Source of the DNA: an uncultured Solirubrobacter sp.
GTDB taxonomy: Bacteria; Actinomycetota; Thermoleophilia; Solirubrobacterales; Solirubrobacteraceae
Assembly: GCA_937871635.1 (NCBI GenBank)
Contig: CALMNS010000685.1
Coordinates: 1 to 19,647 of the forward strand
Reading direction: 5' to 3'
Length of the DNA stretch: 19,647 bases
Of the stretch, positions 7,416 through 14,351 are shown piece after piece. Each line of letters begins with the position of its first letter. The stretch's first letter is position 1. The translations under genes and the position numbers were made by a program. The notes beneath the pieces are model-generated. The model saw nothing but the letters and a program-made list of their open reading frames with translations. It was not told where the DNA came from and ran no database searches.

Positions 7416-8609
7416 TCACGCATAGACCTCGAACAGGCCCGCTGCGCCCATGCCGCCGCCGATGCACATCGTGACGACGGCGTGCTTCGCCGAGCGCCGG
7501 CGACCCTCCAGGAGCGCGTGCCCGACCATCCGCGCGCCGCTCATGCCGTAGGGGTGCCCGACGGAGATCGCCCCGCCGTTGACGTTGAGCCGCGCCGGGT
7601 CGACGTCCAGGCGCTGGCGGCAGTACAGCGTCTGGGACGCGAACGCCTCGTTGAGCTCCCACAGGTCGATGTCGTCCGCCTTGAGGCCATGCCGCGCCAG
7701 CAGCCGCGGGACCGCGAACACGGGCCCGATGCCCATCTCGTCGGGTTCGCATCCGGCGACGGCGATGCCGCGATAGGCGCCGAGCGGTTCGAGTCCCCGC
7801 CTGGACGCCTCACCGGCCTCCATGAGCACGACGGCGGCGGCCCCGTCGGAGAGCTGCGAGGCGTTGCCGGCCGTGATGGTGGTCGGATGCCCCGGCCGGT
7901 CCGGCAGGACGGGCTTCAACCCGGCGAGCCCCGCGAGCTCGGTGCTCGGGCGATTGCCTTCGTCGCGCTCGAGCGTGACCGCTTCGTGCGTCGCACCGCC
8001 GTCGCCGGTGACGAGCTTCGTGCTCGGCAACGGCACGACCTCGTCGTCGAAGCGGCCGGCCTGCTGCGCGGCGGCGGTGCGCCGCTGCGATTCGAGGCTG
8101 TAGGCGTCTTGTGCTTCCCGCGTGATCCCGTAGCGCTCCGCGACGTTCTCCGCGGTCTCGAGCATCGAGACGTAGAGGTGATGGCCGTGCGCGGCCAGCC
8201 AGGGGTCCTCGGCGCGATGCACGTTGCGATGCTCGTTCTGCACCAGCGAGATCGACTCGACGCCACCGCCGACGGTGATCACCATGCCGTCGGCGGTGAT
8301 CTGCTTCGCCGCGGTGGCGATCGCCATCAGGCCGGAGGCGCACTGCCGGTCGATGCTCATGCCGGCCACCGAGGGCGACAGCCCGGCGCGCAGCAGCGCC
8401 TGCCGCGCGAGGTTGAAGCCGGTCGATCCCTCTTGCATGGCGCACCCCAGCACGACGTCCTCCACCTCGTCGCCCTCGAGGCCGGCCCGCGCGACGGCCG
8501 CCGCGATGACGTGGCCGCCCAGCTCCTGGCCGGTGGTGTCGTTGAACGCGCCGCGGTAGGCCTTGCCGATCGGCGTCCGCGCGACCGACACAACGACTGC
8601 TTCTCTCAT
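7416..8609 (-). CDS. Thiolase (acetyl-CoA acyltransferase family)
   Basis: The 397-residue enzyme is a full-length thiolase. It should cleave a beta-ketoacyl-CoA with CoA, or run the reverse condensation. The nucleophilic Cys lies in DRQCASG (Cys90), the NEAFA motif at 320-324, the catalytic His in GHPYGMSGAR (His352), and the second Cys in MCIGGGMGAAG (Cys382). The start at 8609 (MREAVVV) has AAGGAG about 10 nt upstream. An ATG two codons earlier (8615) is possible but sits almost on that site. It is divergent from the crotonase gene and convergent with the importer, so it is transcribed alone. A degradative role fits the locus, where it would split the CoA ester made by the ligase at 16438-18084. 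A biosynthetic thiolase cannot be excluded. Confidence 0.93.
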   Translation of the reverse strand: MREAVVVSVARTPIGKAYRGAFNDTTGQELGGHVIAAAVARAGLEGDEVEDVVLGCAMQEGSTGFNLARQALLRAGLSPSVAGMSIDRQCASGLMAIATAAKQITADGMVITVGGGVESISLVQNEHRNVHRAEDPWLAAHGHHLYVSMLETAENVAERYGITREAQDAYSLESQRRTAAAQQAGRFDDEVVPLPSTKLVTGDGGATHEAVTLERDEGNRPSTELAGLAGLKPVLPDRPGHPTTITAGNASQLSDGAAAVVLMEAGEASRRGLEPLGAYRGIAVAGCEPDEMGIGPVFAVPRLLARHGLKADDIDLWELNEAFASQTLYCRQRLDVDPARLNVNGGAISVGHPYGMSGARMVGHALLEGRRRSAKHAVVTMCIGGGMGAAGLFEVYA

Positions 8610-8693
8610 CTCCATCGTCTCCTTCGATGCTCGGCTCGCCGGTGCCGGCGTGCGGCGCCGCGTGCCCCTACTGTACCGCACCGTCCCCCAATT

Positions 8694-8749
8694 GAGTTAG
8701 TCGCCATTGACAAGCTTGACGCATCGCGGCTACTGTGCGAAGCACTTAG
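8694..8749 (+). promoter_or_regulatory. Shared promoter module, copy 2 (crotonase / thiolase)
   Basis: The core GAGTTAGTCGCCATTGACA (8694-8712) matches the cores at 2301 and 11246 with identical TTAGT-N5-TTGACA spacing. TACTGT (8731-8736) lies 18 bp after TTGACA and is a passable -10. AAGCACTTAG (8740-8749) resembles AAGTACTTAG at 2383. The region is the only space between divergent thiolase and crotonase genes. On the minus strand TACAGT (8671-8676) is a possible thiolase -10, so the block may act on both genes. Confidence 0.6.
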
Positions 8750-8869
8750 CCCATCCGACAGGTCGCGCTCCGCAAGCGAGCGTGAACCGTCATAGACAGA
8801 ACCGCACCGATCGACCAGGCAGCCAATCGGCTCTCCCGGGTTCGGGGTGCGAGACAGGAGGACATCGAG

Positions 8870-9679
8870 ATGAGTGAGATGACGGCGGACGCCGGAGTCG
8901 GGGAGCGTCTGGACTTCCGCTACCTCAAGATCGACGACCGGGGACCCATCGCGATCGTGTCCTTGGATCGACCCCCGGTGAACGCCGTGGACGCCGAGAT
9001 GTGCCACGAGATCCGAGCGCTGTTCAGCCGCGTGGATGAGCTCCTGCCCGAGGTCCGCGTGGTCGTCCTCCGTGGCGAGGGGGCCCACTTCTGCGCAGGC
9101 CACGACTTCAAGGAGTTCGCGAGCCTCACCCCTCAGAACTCCCCGGGTCGACAGCAGCTCGTCCGGGAGACCTTCGCGGCGGTCTACGACTGCCCGGTGC
9201 CGATCATCGCGGCGGTCCAGGGCATCGCCGTCGGCACCGGAGTCGCGCTCGCGGCGTGCTGCGACAGCATCGTCTGCGCCGAGAGCGCGCGGCTTGGGGT
9301 CCCCGAGGTGGGGGTCGGCGTCATGGGAGGCGCGAGGCACATGCGCCGCCTGGTGCCCGAGCACGTGATGCGGACGCTGTACTTCACCGCTGACCACGCT
9401 TCCGCAGCGGATCTCCTCCCCTACGGCGGCATCCACGAGGTCGTGCCGGACGAGCAGCTGATGCACGCCGCGCTCGCGCTCGCCGAGCGCATGGCGACGC
9501 ACAGCCGGGCCGTCCTGCGCCACGCCAAGGAGTCCTTGAACACGATCGAGGTCATGGACCTCAAGAGCGGATACGAGGCTGAGCAGCGCGTCACGACCCG
9601 GCTCTCGGCGCACCCCGATTCGCACGAGGCTCGCAACGCCGCGCTCGAGAGGCGAACGCCCGAGTACTCGCACTCCTGA
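8870..9679 (+). CDS. Crotonase-family protein (enoyl-CoA hydratase/isomerase-like)
   Basis: The 269-residue protein has the crotonase fold, with the oxyanion-hole segment FCAGHDFKEFA (74-84) and the second one around GIAVGTGVALAACCD (118-132). Hydratases normally use two Glu. The Glu of PEVGVG is present (Glu146), but the first position, usually in GGGCELA, is Ala126 here. Simple enoyl-CoA hydration is therefore doubtful; an isomerase, hydrolase or C-C-bond-cleaving crotonase is as likely. The ATG at 8870 is set by AGGAGG 8 nt upstream. The gene follows promoter module copy 2 and precedes the tandem TetR gene by 116 bp on the same strand. Its step in the pathway is uncertain. Confidence 0.88.
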   Translation: MSEMTADAGVGERLDFRYLKIDDRGPIAIVSLDRPPVNAVDAEMCHEIRALFSRVDELLPEVRVVVLRGEGAHFCAGHDFKEFASLTPQNSPGRQQLVRETFAAVYDCPVPIIAAVQGIAVGTGVALAACCDSIVCAESARLGVPEVGVGVMGGARHMRRLVPEHVMRTLYFTADHASAADLLPYGGIHEVVPDEQLMHAALALAERMATHSRAVLRHAKESLNTIEVMDLKSGYEAEQRVTTRLSAHPDSHEARNAALERRTPEYSHS

Positions 9680-9698
9680 GCCCGACCCGAGGCCGGGA

Positions 9699-9714
9699 CG
9701 GGCCATGTGGCCCG
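9699..9714. promoter_or_regulatory. Inverted repeat upstream of tandem TetR gene, possible autoregulatory operator
   Basis: CGGGCCA-TG-TGGCCCG is a perfect 7-bp inverted repeat with a 2-nt centre. It lies 82 bp before the regulator start and 20 bp after the crotonase stop. TetR proteins commonly bind such sites upstream of their own gene. The short centre argues against a terminator hairpin. It does not resemble the TTAGT module. Confidence 0.35.
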
Positions 9715-9795
9715 CCTGGCGGCTTCGGTAGCATCGCGGCCCGAAGGGCACATCGACCGAGTCGAGGAGCGCACGGTGGTTCTGGGCGGGACTTC

Positions 9796-11013
9796 TTGAA
9801 AGCCGCAGCCGTCGTAGCGGACGATCCACCTTCGCGACGTCCCCGGGATCGCGGGACGCAGATCGCGGCCAAGGCCAGCGAGCTCTTCGCGGAGCGGGGC
9901 TACCAGTCCGTGAAGATGGAGGACATCGCCGAGGCCGCGGGGATCACCCCTCGCGCGATCTACCGGCATTACCAGAACAAGCAGGCGCTCCTGGCTCACG
10001 TGGTGCTCAGAGAGCAGCTCCCCGTCATCGAGGTGATCGAACGGATCTCGAAGGGATCCTCCGACGTTCCCGTCGAGGACAAGCTGGCGGCCTTGGTCGA
10101 GATCAGCCTGGACAACCGGCGGCTGTCGGTGCTGTGGCAGCGGGAGGCCCGGCACCTCGACCAGGAGGACTTCAACCTCGTCCGCGAGCGCACGAAGATG
10201 CTGGCCAACAGCTACATCCCGTTGATGATCCTCCCCGAGCGGTCGGACTTGGGCAGGGATGCGCTTCAGCTCCGGGCGTGGACCATCGGCAGCATCGTCA
10301 GCAGCCCGGCGTACTTCGACTTCAGCCTCTCGCGCGCGCAGCTCGTGCACGAGCTGGTCAGCGCGGCTCACCGCGTGATCCTGTCTCACTCCGCGGAGGC
10401 CGTCTCCCGACCCCGCACCCCGGAGGAGCGACGAGCCTCCGGTTCCCGGCGCGAGCAGCTGATCGCGGCGGCGGCGAGCGCCTTTCGACGAAGCGGGTAC
10501 GCGGGCGTCAGCATCGATGACATCGGTCGCGAGGTCGGGCTCGTCGGACCGGCGCTCTACCGGTACTTCGACAACAAGGCCGACATTCTCGTCGCGGCGG
10601 TGACGCGACTCAGCGAGTGGCGAGCGCTCGAGACCCTGCGCACCCTTGCGAACGAGCCGCGATCGGACCGGGTGATCGACCGGCTGATCGACGGGTACGT
10701 GGGCCTCGCCGCCCAGTTCTCGGACCTCGTCGCCCTGTCGTTGACCGAGCGCCTCTTCCTGCCCGCGGAGTCGCGGGAGCGGTTGAACCGAGCGCAGTCC
10801 GAGAATCTCGCCGAGTGGCAGCGATGGCTCATGGCGGCTCGTCCTGAGCTCGAGGCGCCGCGAGCCGCGGTGCTGGTCAACGTCACCAAGACGGTGATCG
10901 ACGATCTCGTGCGGAACCGCCGGCTCCAGTCGAGTCCCAGCTTCGAGTCAGAGCTCAGGTCGGTGGCCTACGCGACGTTGGGGATCACGCGCGAGCCGAC
11001 CCAGGACGAGTAA
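9796..11013 (+). CDS. Tandem TetR-family regulator (two TetR units in one chain)
   Basis: The 405-residue protein contains two complete TetR-type units. The first DNA-binding domain is at about residues 20-66 (ASELFAERGY, then EDIAEAAGITPRAIYRHYQNK). The second is at about 219-264 (ASAFRRSGYAGVSI, then DDIGREVGLVGPALYRYFDNK). Each is followed by a roughly 130-150-residue helical part, and an Arg-rich linker joins them near 203-218. The only upstream start in frame is TTG at 9796, with weak GGGCGGG before it; the next ATG lies inside the first helix-turn-helix. It is central in the locus, between crotonase and dehydrogenase, and is the best candidate regulator of the three module copies. Such a chain would behave as a built-in TetR dimer or bind two operators. 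Confidence 0.88.
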   Translation: MKAAAVVADDPPSRRPRDRGTQIAAKASELFAERGYQSVKMEDIAEAAGITPRAIYRHYQNKQALLAHVVLREQLPVIEVIERISKGSSDVPVEDKLAALVEISLDNRRLSVLWQREARHLDQEDFNLVRERTKMLANSYIPLMILPERSDLGRDALQLRAWTIGSIVSSPAYFDFSLSRAQLVHELVSAAHRVILSHSAEAVSRPRTPEERRASGSRREQLIAAAASAFRRSGYAGVSIDDIGREVGLVGPALYRYFDNKADILVAAVTRLSEWRALETLRTLANEPRSDRVIDRLIDGYVGLAAQFSDLVALSLTERLFLPAESRERLNRAQSENLAEWQRWLMAARPELEAPRAAVLVNVTKTVIDDLVRNRRLQSSPSFESELRSVAYATLGITREPTQDE

Positions 11014-11201
11014 CGCGCGACGGCGCCGGCCGTGACCTCCTGTGTCGCCTGCAGGGGCGGTCCGGATGTCGATCCAGGCGCTGCGGCGGGTTCGCGCCGA
11101 CGCGTGAGCGATGGGTGACCGCCGCTGCGCCGCGATGGCGAGAGGGCGCACCCCGACCGAGCGGTCCGGCGAGGTGCGAGGCGGCCGCGAGGCCGCGGGC
11201 A

Positions 11202-11217
11202 TCCGCCCCGGGGCGGA
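11202..11217. promoter_or_regulatory. Perfect 16-bp palindrome upstream of module copy 3
   Basis: TCCGCCCC/GGGGCGGA is perfectly symmetric with no spacer and lies 29 bp upstream of the TTAGT module core. Its right half shares GGCGGA with the right arm of the 26-bp palindrome at 2097-2122. A regulator site is possible, but GC-rich palindromes of this length can arise by chance. Confidence 0.35.
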
Positions 11218-11245
11218 CGGCCTGCGTCGGTTCTCCGATCAGGAA

Positions 11246-11335
11246 GGGTTAGTCGTGCTTGACATGACCTCGCGGGTATGGCACGCTGCGCGTCACGAGG
11301 GAGCTTCCGCGGTTCGTTAGCGGTCAGTGACTTCG
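11246..11335 (+). promoter_or_regulatory. Shared promoter module, copy 3 (dehydrogenase-carboxylase operon)
   Basis: The core GGGTTAGTCGTGCTTGACA (11246-11264) matches copies 1 and 2. TTCGTTAGCGGTCA (11313-11326) is identical to 2370-2383, and similarity continues to ACTT-G (11330-11335). The distance from TTGACA to this box is 54 bp here and 56 bp in copy 1. CGCGGGTATGGC after TTGACA also resembles CGGCGGGTTATGGG in copy 1. No standard -10 lies at 16-18 bp from TTGACA. Confidence 0.6.
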
Positions 11336-11468
11336 CGACGGGTCAAGCTCGAAGGACATCGGTCTCACTCCAGCGGCGGAGGTTCACGCCGCCACGGCGA
11401 GATGCGCTGGTGCCCGGAGGGCCACTGTCCCGATGAGCAGCGATCACTACGCGACTGGAAGGAACTCG

Positions 11469-12287
11469 ATGGCGGTCATCTCGACGGCTCACCCCAATCA
11501 CAATCCCGAGCCGATCACGATCGAGGCCCGGAGACTCGAGGGCAAGGTGATCTTCGTCACCGGGGCCTCATCCGGCATCGGCGACGCGGCGGCGCGGCGC
11601 TTCGTGGCCGAGGGCGCCGGCGTGGTCGTGGGGGCGCGCCGCAAGGACCGGCTCGATCGACTCGTCGACGAGTTGACCGCCGAAGGAGGCGACGCACTCG
11701 CGGTCAGCCTCGACGTGACCGATGAGGATTCGGTCGCCCAGGCCGTGGAGGCCACCGTCGAGCGGTTCGGCCGCCTCGACGGGGCCGTCAACAACGCTGC
11801 CCTCTCGGGCTCCGGGAAGCCGATCGCCGAGACCGACAGCGACTACGTCCGCCAGGTCTTCGACGTGAACCTGATGGGCCTCTACTACAGCCTGAAGTAC
11901 GAGATCCCGGCGATCCTGGCGGCCGGTGGGGGCTCGATCGTCAACGTGAGCTCGGTCGGCGGCATCATCGGGATGCCCAACATCTCCGAGTACATCGCCT
12001 CGAAGTGGGGCGTGATCGGGATGACCAAGAGCGTCGCGCTCGAGTACGCCAGCTCGGGGGTGCGCGTCAATGCGATCGCCCCCGGCAGCACCAAGACGGA
12101 CATGTACGACGCCTGGCTGCCCACGCCGGAGGCGCAGGCCGAGGTCGCCGCCTACTCGCCGATGAACCAGATCGCCCTTCCGGACGACATGGCGCGCGTC
12201 GCGCTGTTCCTGCTCTCTGAGGAGAGCCGCTGGACCAACGGCACGGTGATCGCCGCCGACGGTGGCCAGCACGTCGGCTGCTTCTAG
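11469..12287 (+). CDS. Short-chain dehydrogenase/reductase (classical SDR)
   Basis: The 272-residue enzyme is a classical NAD(P)-dependent SDR. It carries TGASSGIG (31-38) for cofactor binding, NNAA (108-111), Asn134, Ser162 and YIASK (Tyr175, Lys179) as the active-site set, and NAIAPGSTKTDM (201-212) near the substrate loop. The ATG at 11469 has GGAAGG 6 nt upstream; an ATG at 11433 would add 12 residues behind a poorer site. It is the first gene of the operon, with the HyuA-like gene following within 33 bp. SDRs of this type oxidise secondary alcohols or reduce ketones. Ahead of a possible ketone carboxylase, oxidation of an alcohol to a ketone is the natural reading, but this is inference from position. 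Confidence 0.92.
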   Translation: MAVISTAHPNHNPEPITIEARRLEGKVIFVTGASSGIGDAAARRFVAEGAGVVVGARRKDRLDRLVDELTAEGGDALAVSLDVTDEDSVAQAVEATVERFGRLDGAVNNAALSGSGKPIAETDSDYVRQVFDVNLMGLYYSLKYEIPAILAAGGGSIVNVSSVGGIIGMPNISEYIASKWGVIGMTKSVALEYASSGVRVNAIAPGSTKTDMYDAWLPTPEAQAEVAAYSPMNQIALPDDMARVALFLLSEESRWTNGTVIAADGGQHVGCF

Positions 12288-12320
12288 TCACTGATGGCCC
12301 GAGAGGAGAGGGAGAGGGCG

Positions 12321-14351
12321 TTGACGCTGAGAATCGGCATTGACACCGGGGGGACGTTCACCGACCTGGTGGTCGCGGAGGGCGACCGGGTGCGAGCGGC
12401 CGTCAAGTCGCTCACCACGCACGGAGACCTGCCCAGCGGGACGCTGAACGCGCTCGGCAAGGCGAGCATCGACGGCGAGGACGTCGAGCGCGTCGTCCAC
12501 GGCACGACCGTCGCGCTCAACGCGATCCTGACCCGCCGAGGCGCCCAGGTCGGGCTCGTCACGACGATGGGCTACCGCGACCTCCTCGACATGGGGCGCG
12601 CGTGGCGGCCGTGGGAGGACGCCCTCATCGATCCACGGTGGCGCCGCCCGCACGAGCTCAGGCCGATCATCGAACGTCACCGGCGGCGCACGGTGCCCGA
12701 GCGGGTCAGGGCCGACGGCGGGACGGTCGTCGCGCTCGACGAGGCCCATCTGCTCGCGGAGGTCGCGGGGTTGGTCGGGGACGGGTGCGAGAGCGTCGCG
12801 ATCTGCTTCCTGCACTCCTACAAGCACCCGGGCAACGAGGAGCGGGCGGCGGCGCTCGTCCGCGAGCGCTTCCCCCAGCTGAGCGTGAGCACGTCGGCGG
12901 ACATCGCGCCGTACCCCCGGGAGTACAACCGGTTCTGCACCTGCGTGCTGAACGCCTACGCGCAGCCGCTCATGGACACCTACACCTCCGAGCTGGAGAA
13001 TCGGCTCCAGGGGTCCGGGTACGCGGCGCCGCTGATGTTCATGACCAACGACGGAGGTCTGGTCGCGCCCGAGCAGGCGACGGCACGCCCCGTCACGACC
13101 CTCAACAGCGGGCCCGTCGGCGGGGTCATGGGCGCTGAGATGTACTCCCGTCGCCTCCAGATCCCGAACCTCGTCGGCTTCGACATGGGCGGCACCAGCA
13201 CGGACGTCGCCGTCATCGCGGACGGGCGGGCGTCGATCAAGCGCGAGCTCGAGCTCGAGCACGACCTGATCGCCGGCATCCCGGTGCTCGAGATCTACAG
13301 CATCGGGGCGGGAGGCGGCAGCATCGCGTCGCTCGACGCCGCCGGCGGCCTCAACGTCGGACCCGAGAGCGCCGGCAGCGATCCGGGACCCGCGTGCTAC
13401 GGACGCGGGGGCACGTCGGCGACGGTGACCGACGCATTCCTCCTGCTCGGGATGCTGGATCCGGAGGTCGAGCTCGGTGGCGAGATCCCCCCCGACGTCG
13501 ACGCCGCCGAGCGGGTCTACGCCGCCCTCGGCGACCAGCTCGGCGCCACGCCGGTCGACCTGGCCATCGCCGTCACCGAGGTGGCGATCCACAACATGGC
13601 CGAGGCGGTGCGCCAGCTGACCGTCTACCGCGGAGCCGATCCTCGAGAGTTCGCGCTGCTCGCCTACGGCGCCGCCGGCCCGCTGGTGGCGACGCAGGTC
13701 GCCCGGTCCCTCCGGATGCCGCGCGTCATCATCCCGGCGCTCGCCGGCGTGTTCTCGGCCTTCGGCCTGCTCGGGGCGAGGGTCTTCGAGGAGGAGGTGA
13801 CGCCCGTGATGGCGGCCGCCACCGAGGAGCTCGCGGCGGAGCTCTTCGCCCGGCTGAGGCAGAGCGGAGCGCGTCTGGGCGAGGCTCCCGGCCGCGAGGA
13901 CGCCCACCTCGAGTTCCGCATCGATGCGATGTACGCCGGTCAGCGCTCGGAGCTCGAGGCCCTCGTGAACCCGAGCCACCCGCAGCCGCTCGCGCACCTC
14001 AGGGCGGTCTTCGACGAGGCGCACCGCAGGCAGTTCGGGTACACCCTCGCGGCCGACATCTACGTCTCGACCCTACGCACGCGAGCGGTGGAGTCGGCCG
14101 CCCGGGAGGTCCTTCCCCCCGAGCTCGAGACTCGCGACGAGGGTAAGCCGAAGGGCGAGCGCGACATCGTCATCGGCGGGGAGCGCCACCAGGACGTGCC
14201 CGTCTACGACTGGGCTGCGCTCGCGCCCGGCCAGCGTCTGGTCGGGCCCCTGGTCGTCGAAGCACCGAGCTACACCGCCGTCATCGGAGACGGCGACGTG
14301 GCCGAAGTCAACTCGGTCGGCGACCTCGTCGTCGACCTCAGGGAGGCCTGA
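12321..14351 (+). CDS. HyuA-like ATPase subunit (hydantoinase/oxoprolinase/ketone-carboxylase family)
   Basis: The 676-residue protein belongs to the HyuA family, whose members use ATP to phosphorylate a carbonyl or amide oxygen. It shows the actin-like nucleotide motifs GIDTGGTFTD (6-15) and FDMGGTSTDV (287-296), HGTTVALNAIL (60-70), SGPVGG (263-268), IGAGGGSIA (328-336) and AGSDPGPACYGRGG (351-364). I chose TTG at 12321 because a long GA-rich ribosome binding site precedes it and the family usually begins just before GIDTGG. The ATG at 12294, 7 bp after the dehydrogenase stop, has none. Its TGA overlaps the ATG of the HyuB-like gene by one base, indicating translational coupling. Hydantoinase or 5-oxoprolinase activity remains an alternative to ketone carboxylation. 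Confidence 0.92.
   Translation: MTLRIGIDTGGTFTDLVVAEGDRVRAAVKSLTTHGDLPSGTLNALGKASIDGEDVERVVHGTTVALNAILTRRGAQVGLVTTMGYRDLLDMGRAWRPWEDALIDPRWRRPHELRPIIERHRRRTVPERVRADGGTVVALDEAHLLAEVAGLVGDGCESVAICFLHSYKHPGNEERAAALVRERFPQLSVSTSADIAPYPREYNRFCTCVLNAYAQPLMDTYTSELENRLQGSGYAAPLMFMTNDGGLVAPEQATARPVTTLNSGPVGGVMGAEMYSRRLQIPNLVGFDMGGTSTDVAVIADGRASIKRELELEHDLIAGIPVLEIYSIGAGGGSIASLDAAGGLNVGPESAGSDPGPACYGRGGTSATVTDAFLLLGMLDPEVELGGEIPPDVDAAERVYAALGDQLGATPVDLAIAVTEVAIHNMAEAVRQLTVYRGADPREFALLAYGAAGPLVATQVARSLRMPRVIIPALAGVFSAFGLLGARVFEEEVTPVMAAATEELAAELFARLRQSGARLGEAPGREDAHLEFRIDAMYAGQRSELEALVNPSHPQPLAHLRAVFDEAHRRQFGYTLAADIYVSTLRTRAVESAAREVLPPELETRDEGKPKGERDIVIGGERHQDVPVYDWAALAPGQRLVGPLVVEAPSYTAVIGDGDVAEVNSVGDLVVDLREA

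Larger units (their letters stand above)
11014..11468. other. Gene-free region upstream of the dehydrogenase operon
   Basis: This 455-bp stretch lies between two co-directional genes. Short frames in it (such as 11111-11320) have Arg/Gly-rich shadow composition and no ribosome binding site. It holds a perfect 16-bp palindrome at 11202-11217 and promoter module copy 3 at 11246-11335, both listed separately. After the module there is a leader of more than 120 bp before the dehydrogenase start. Confidence 0.75.

Noticed and set aside
7389..8795. Plus-strand frame of 468 codons opposite the thiolase
   Set aside because: The thiolase frame has all catalytic motifs; this one has shadow composition only.
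11111..11320. 69-codon frame in the intergenic region before the dehydrogenase
   Set aside because: No ribosome binding site, Arg/Gly-rich composition, and it overlaps the conserved promoter module.
11373..11392. Hairpin GCGGCG / CGCCGC with 8-nt loop in the dehydrogenase leader
   Set aside because: A 6-bp all-GC stem is expected by chance here, it is about 75 bp from the start codon, and nothing suggests a riboswitch.
12294..12320. ATG at 12294 as the HyuA-like start
   Set aside because: No ribosome binding site precedes it, while a long GA-rich site precedes the TTG at 12321, which also places the GIDTGG motif at the usual N-terminal position.
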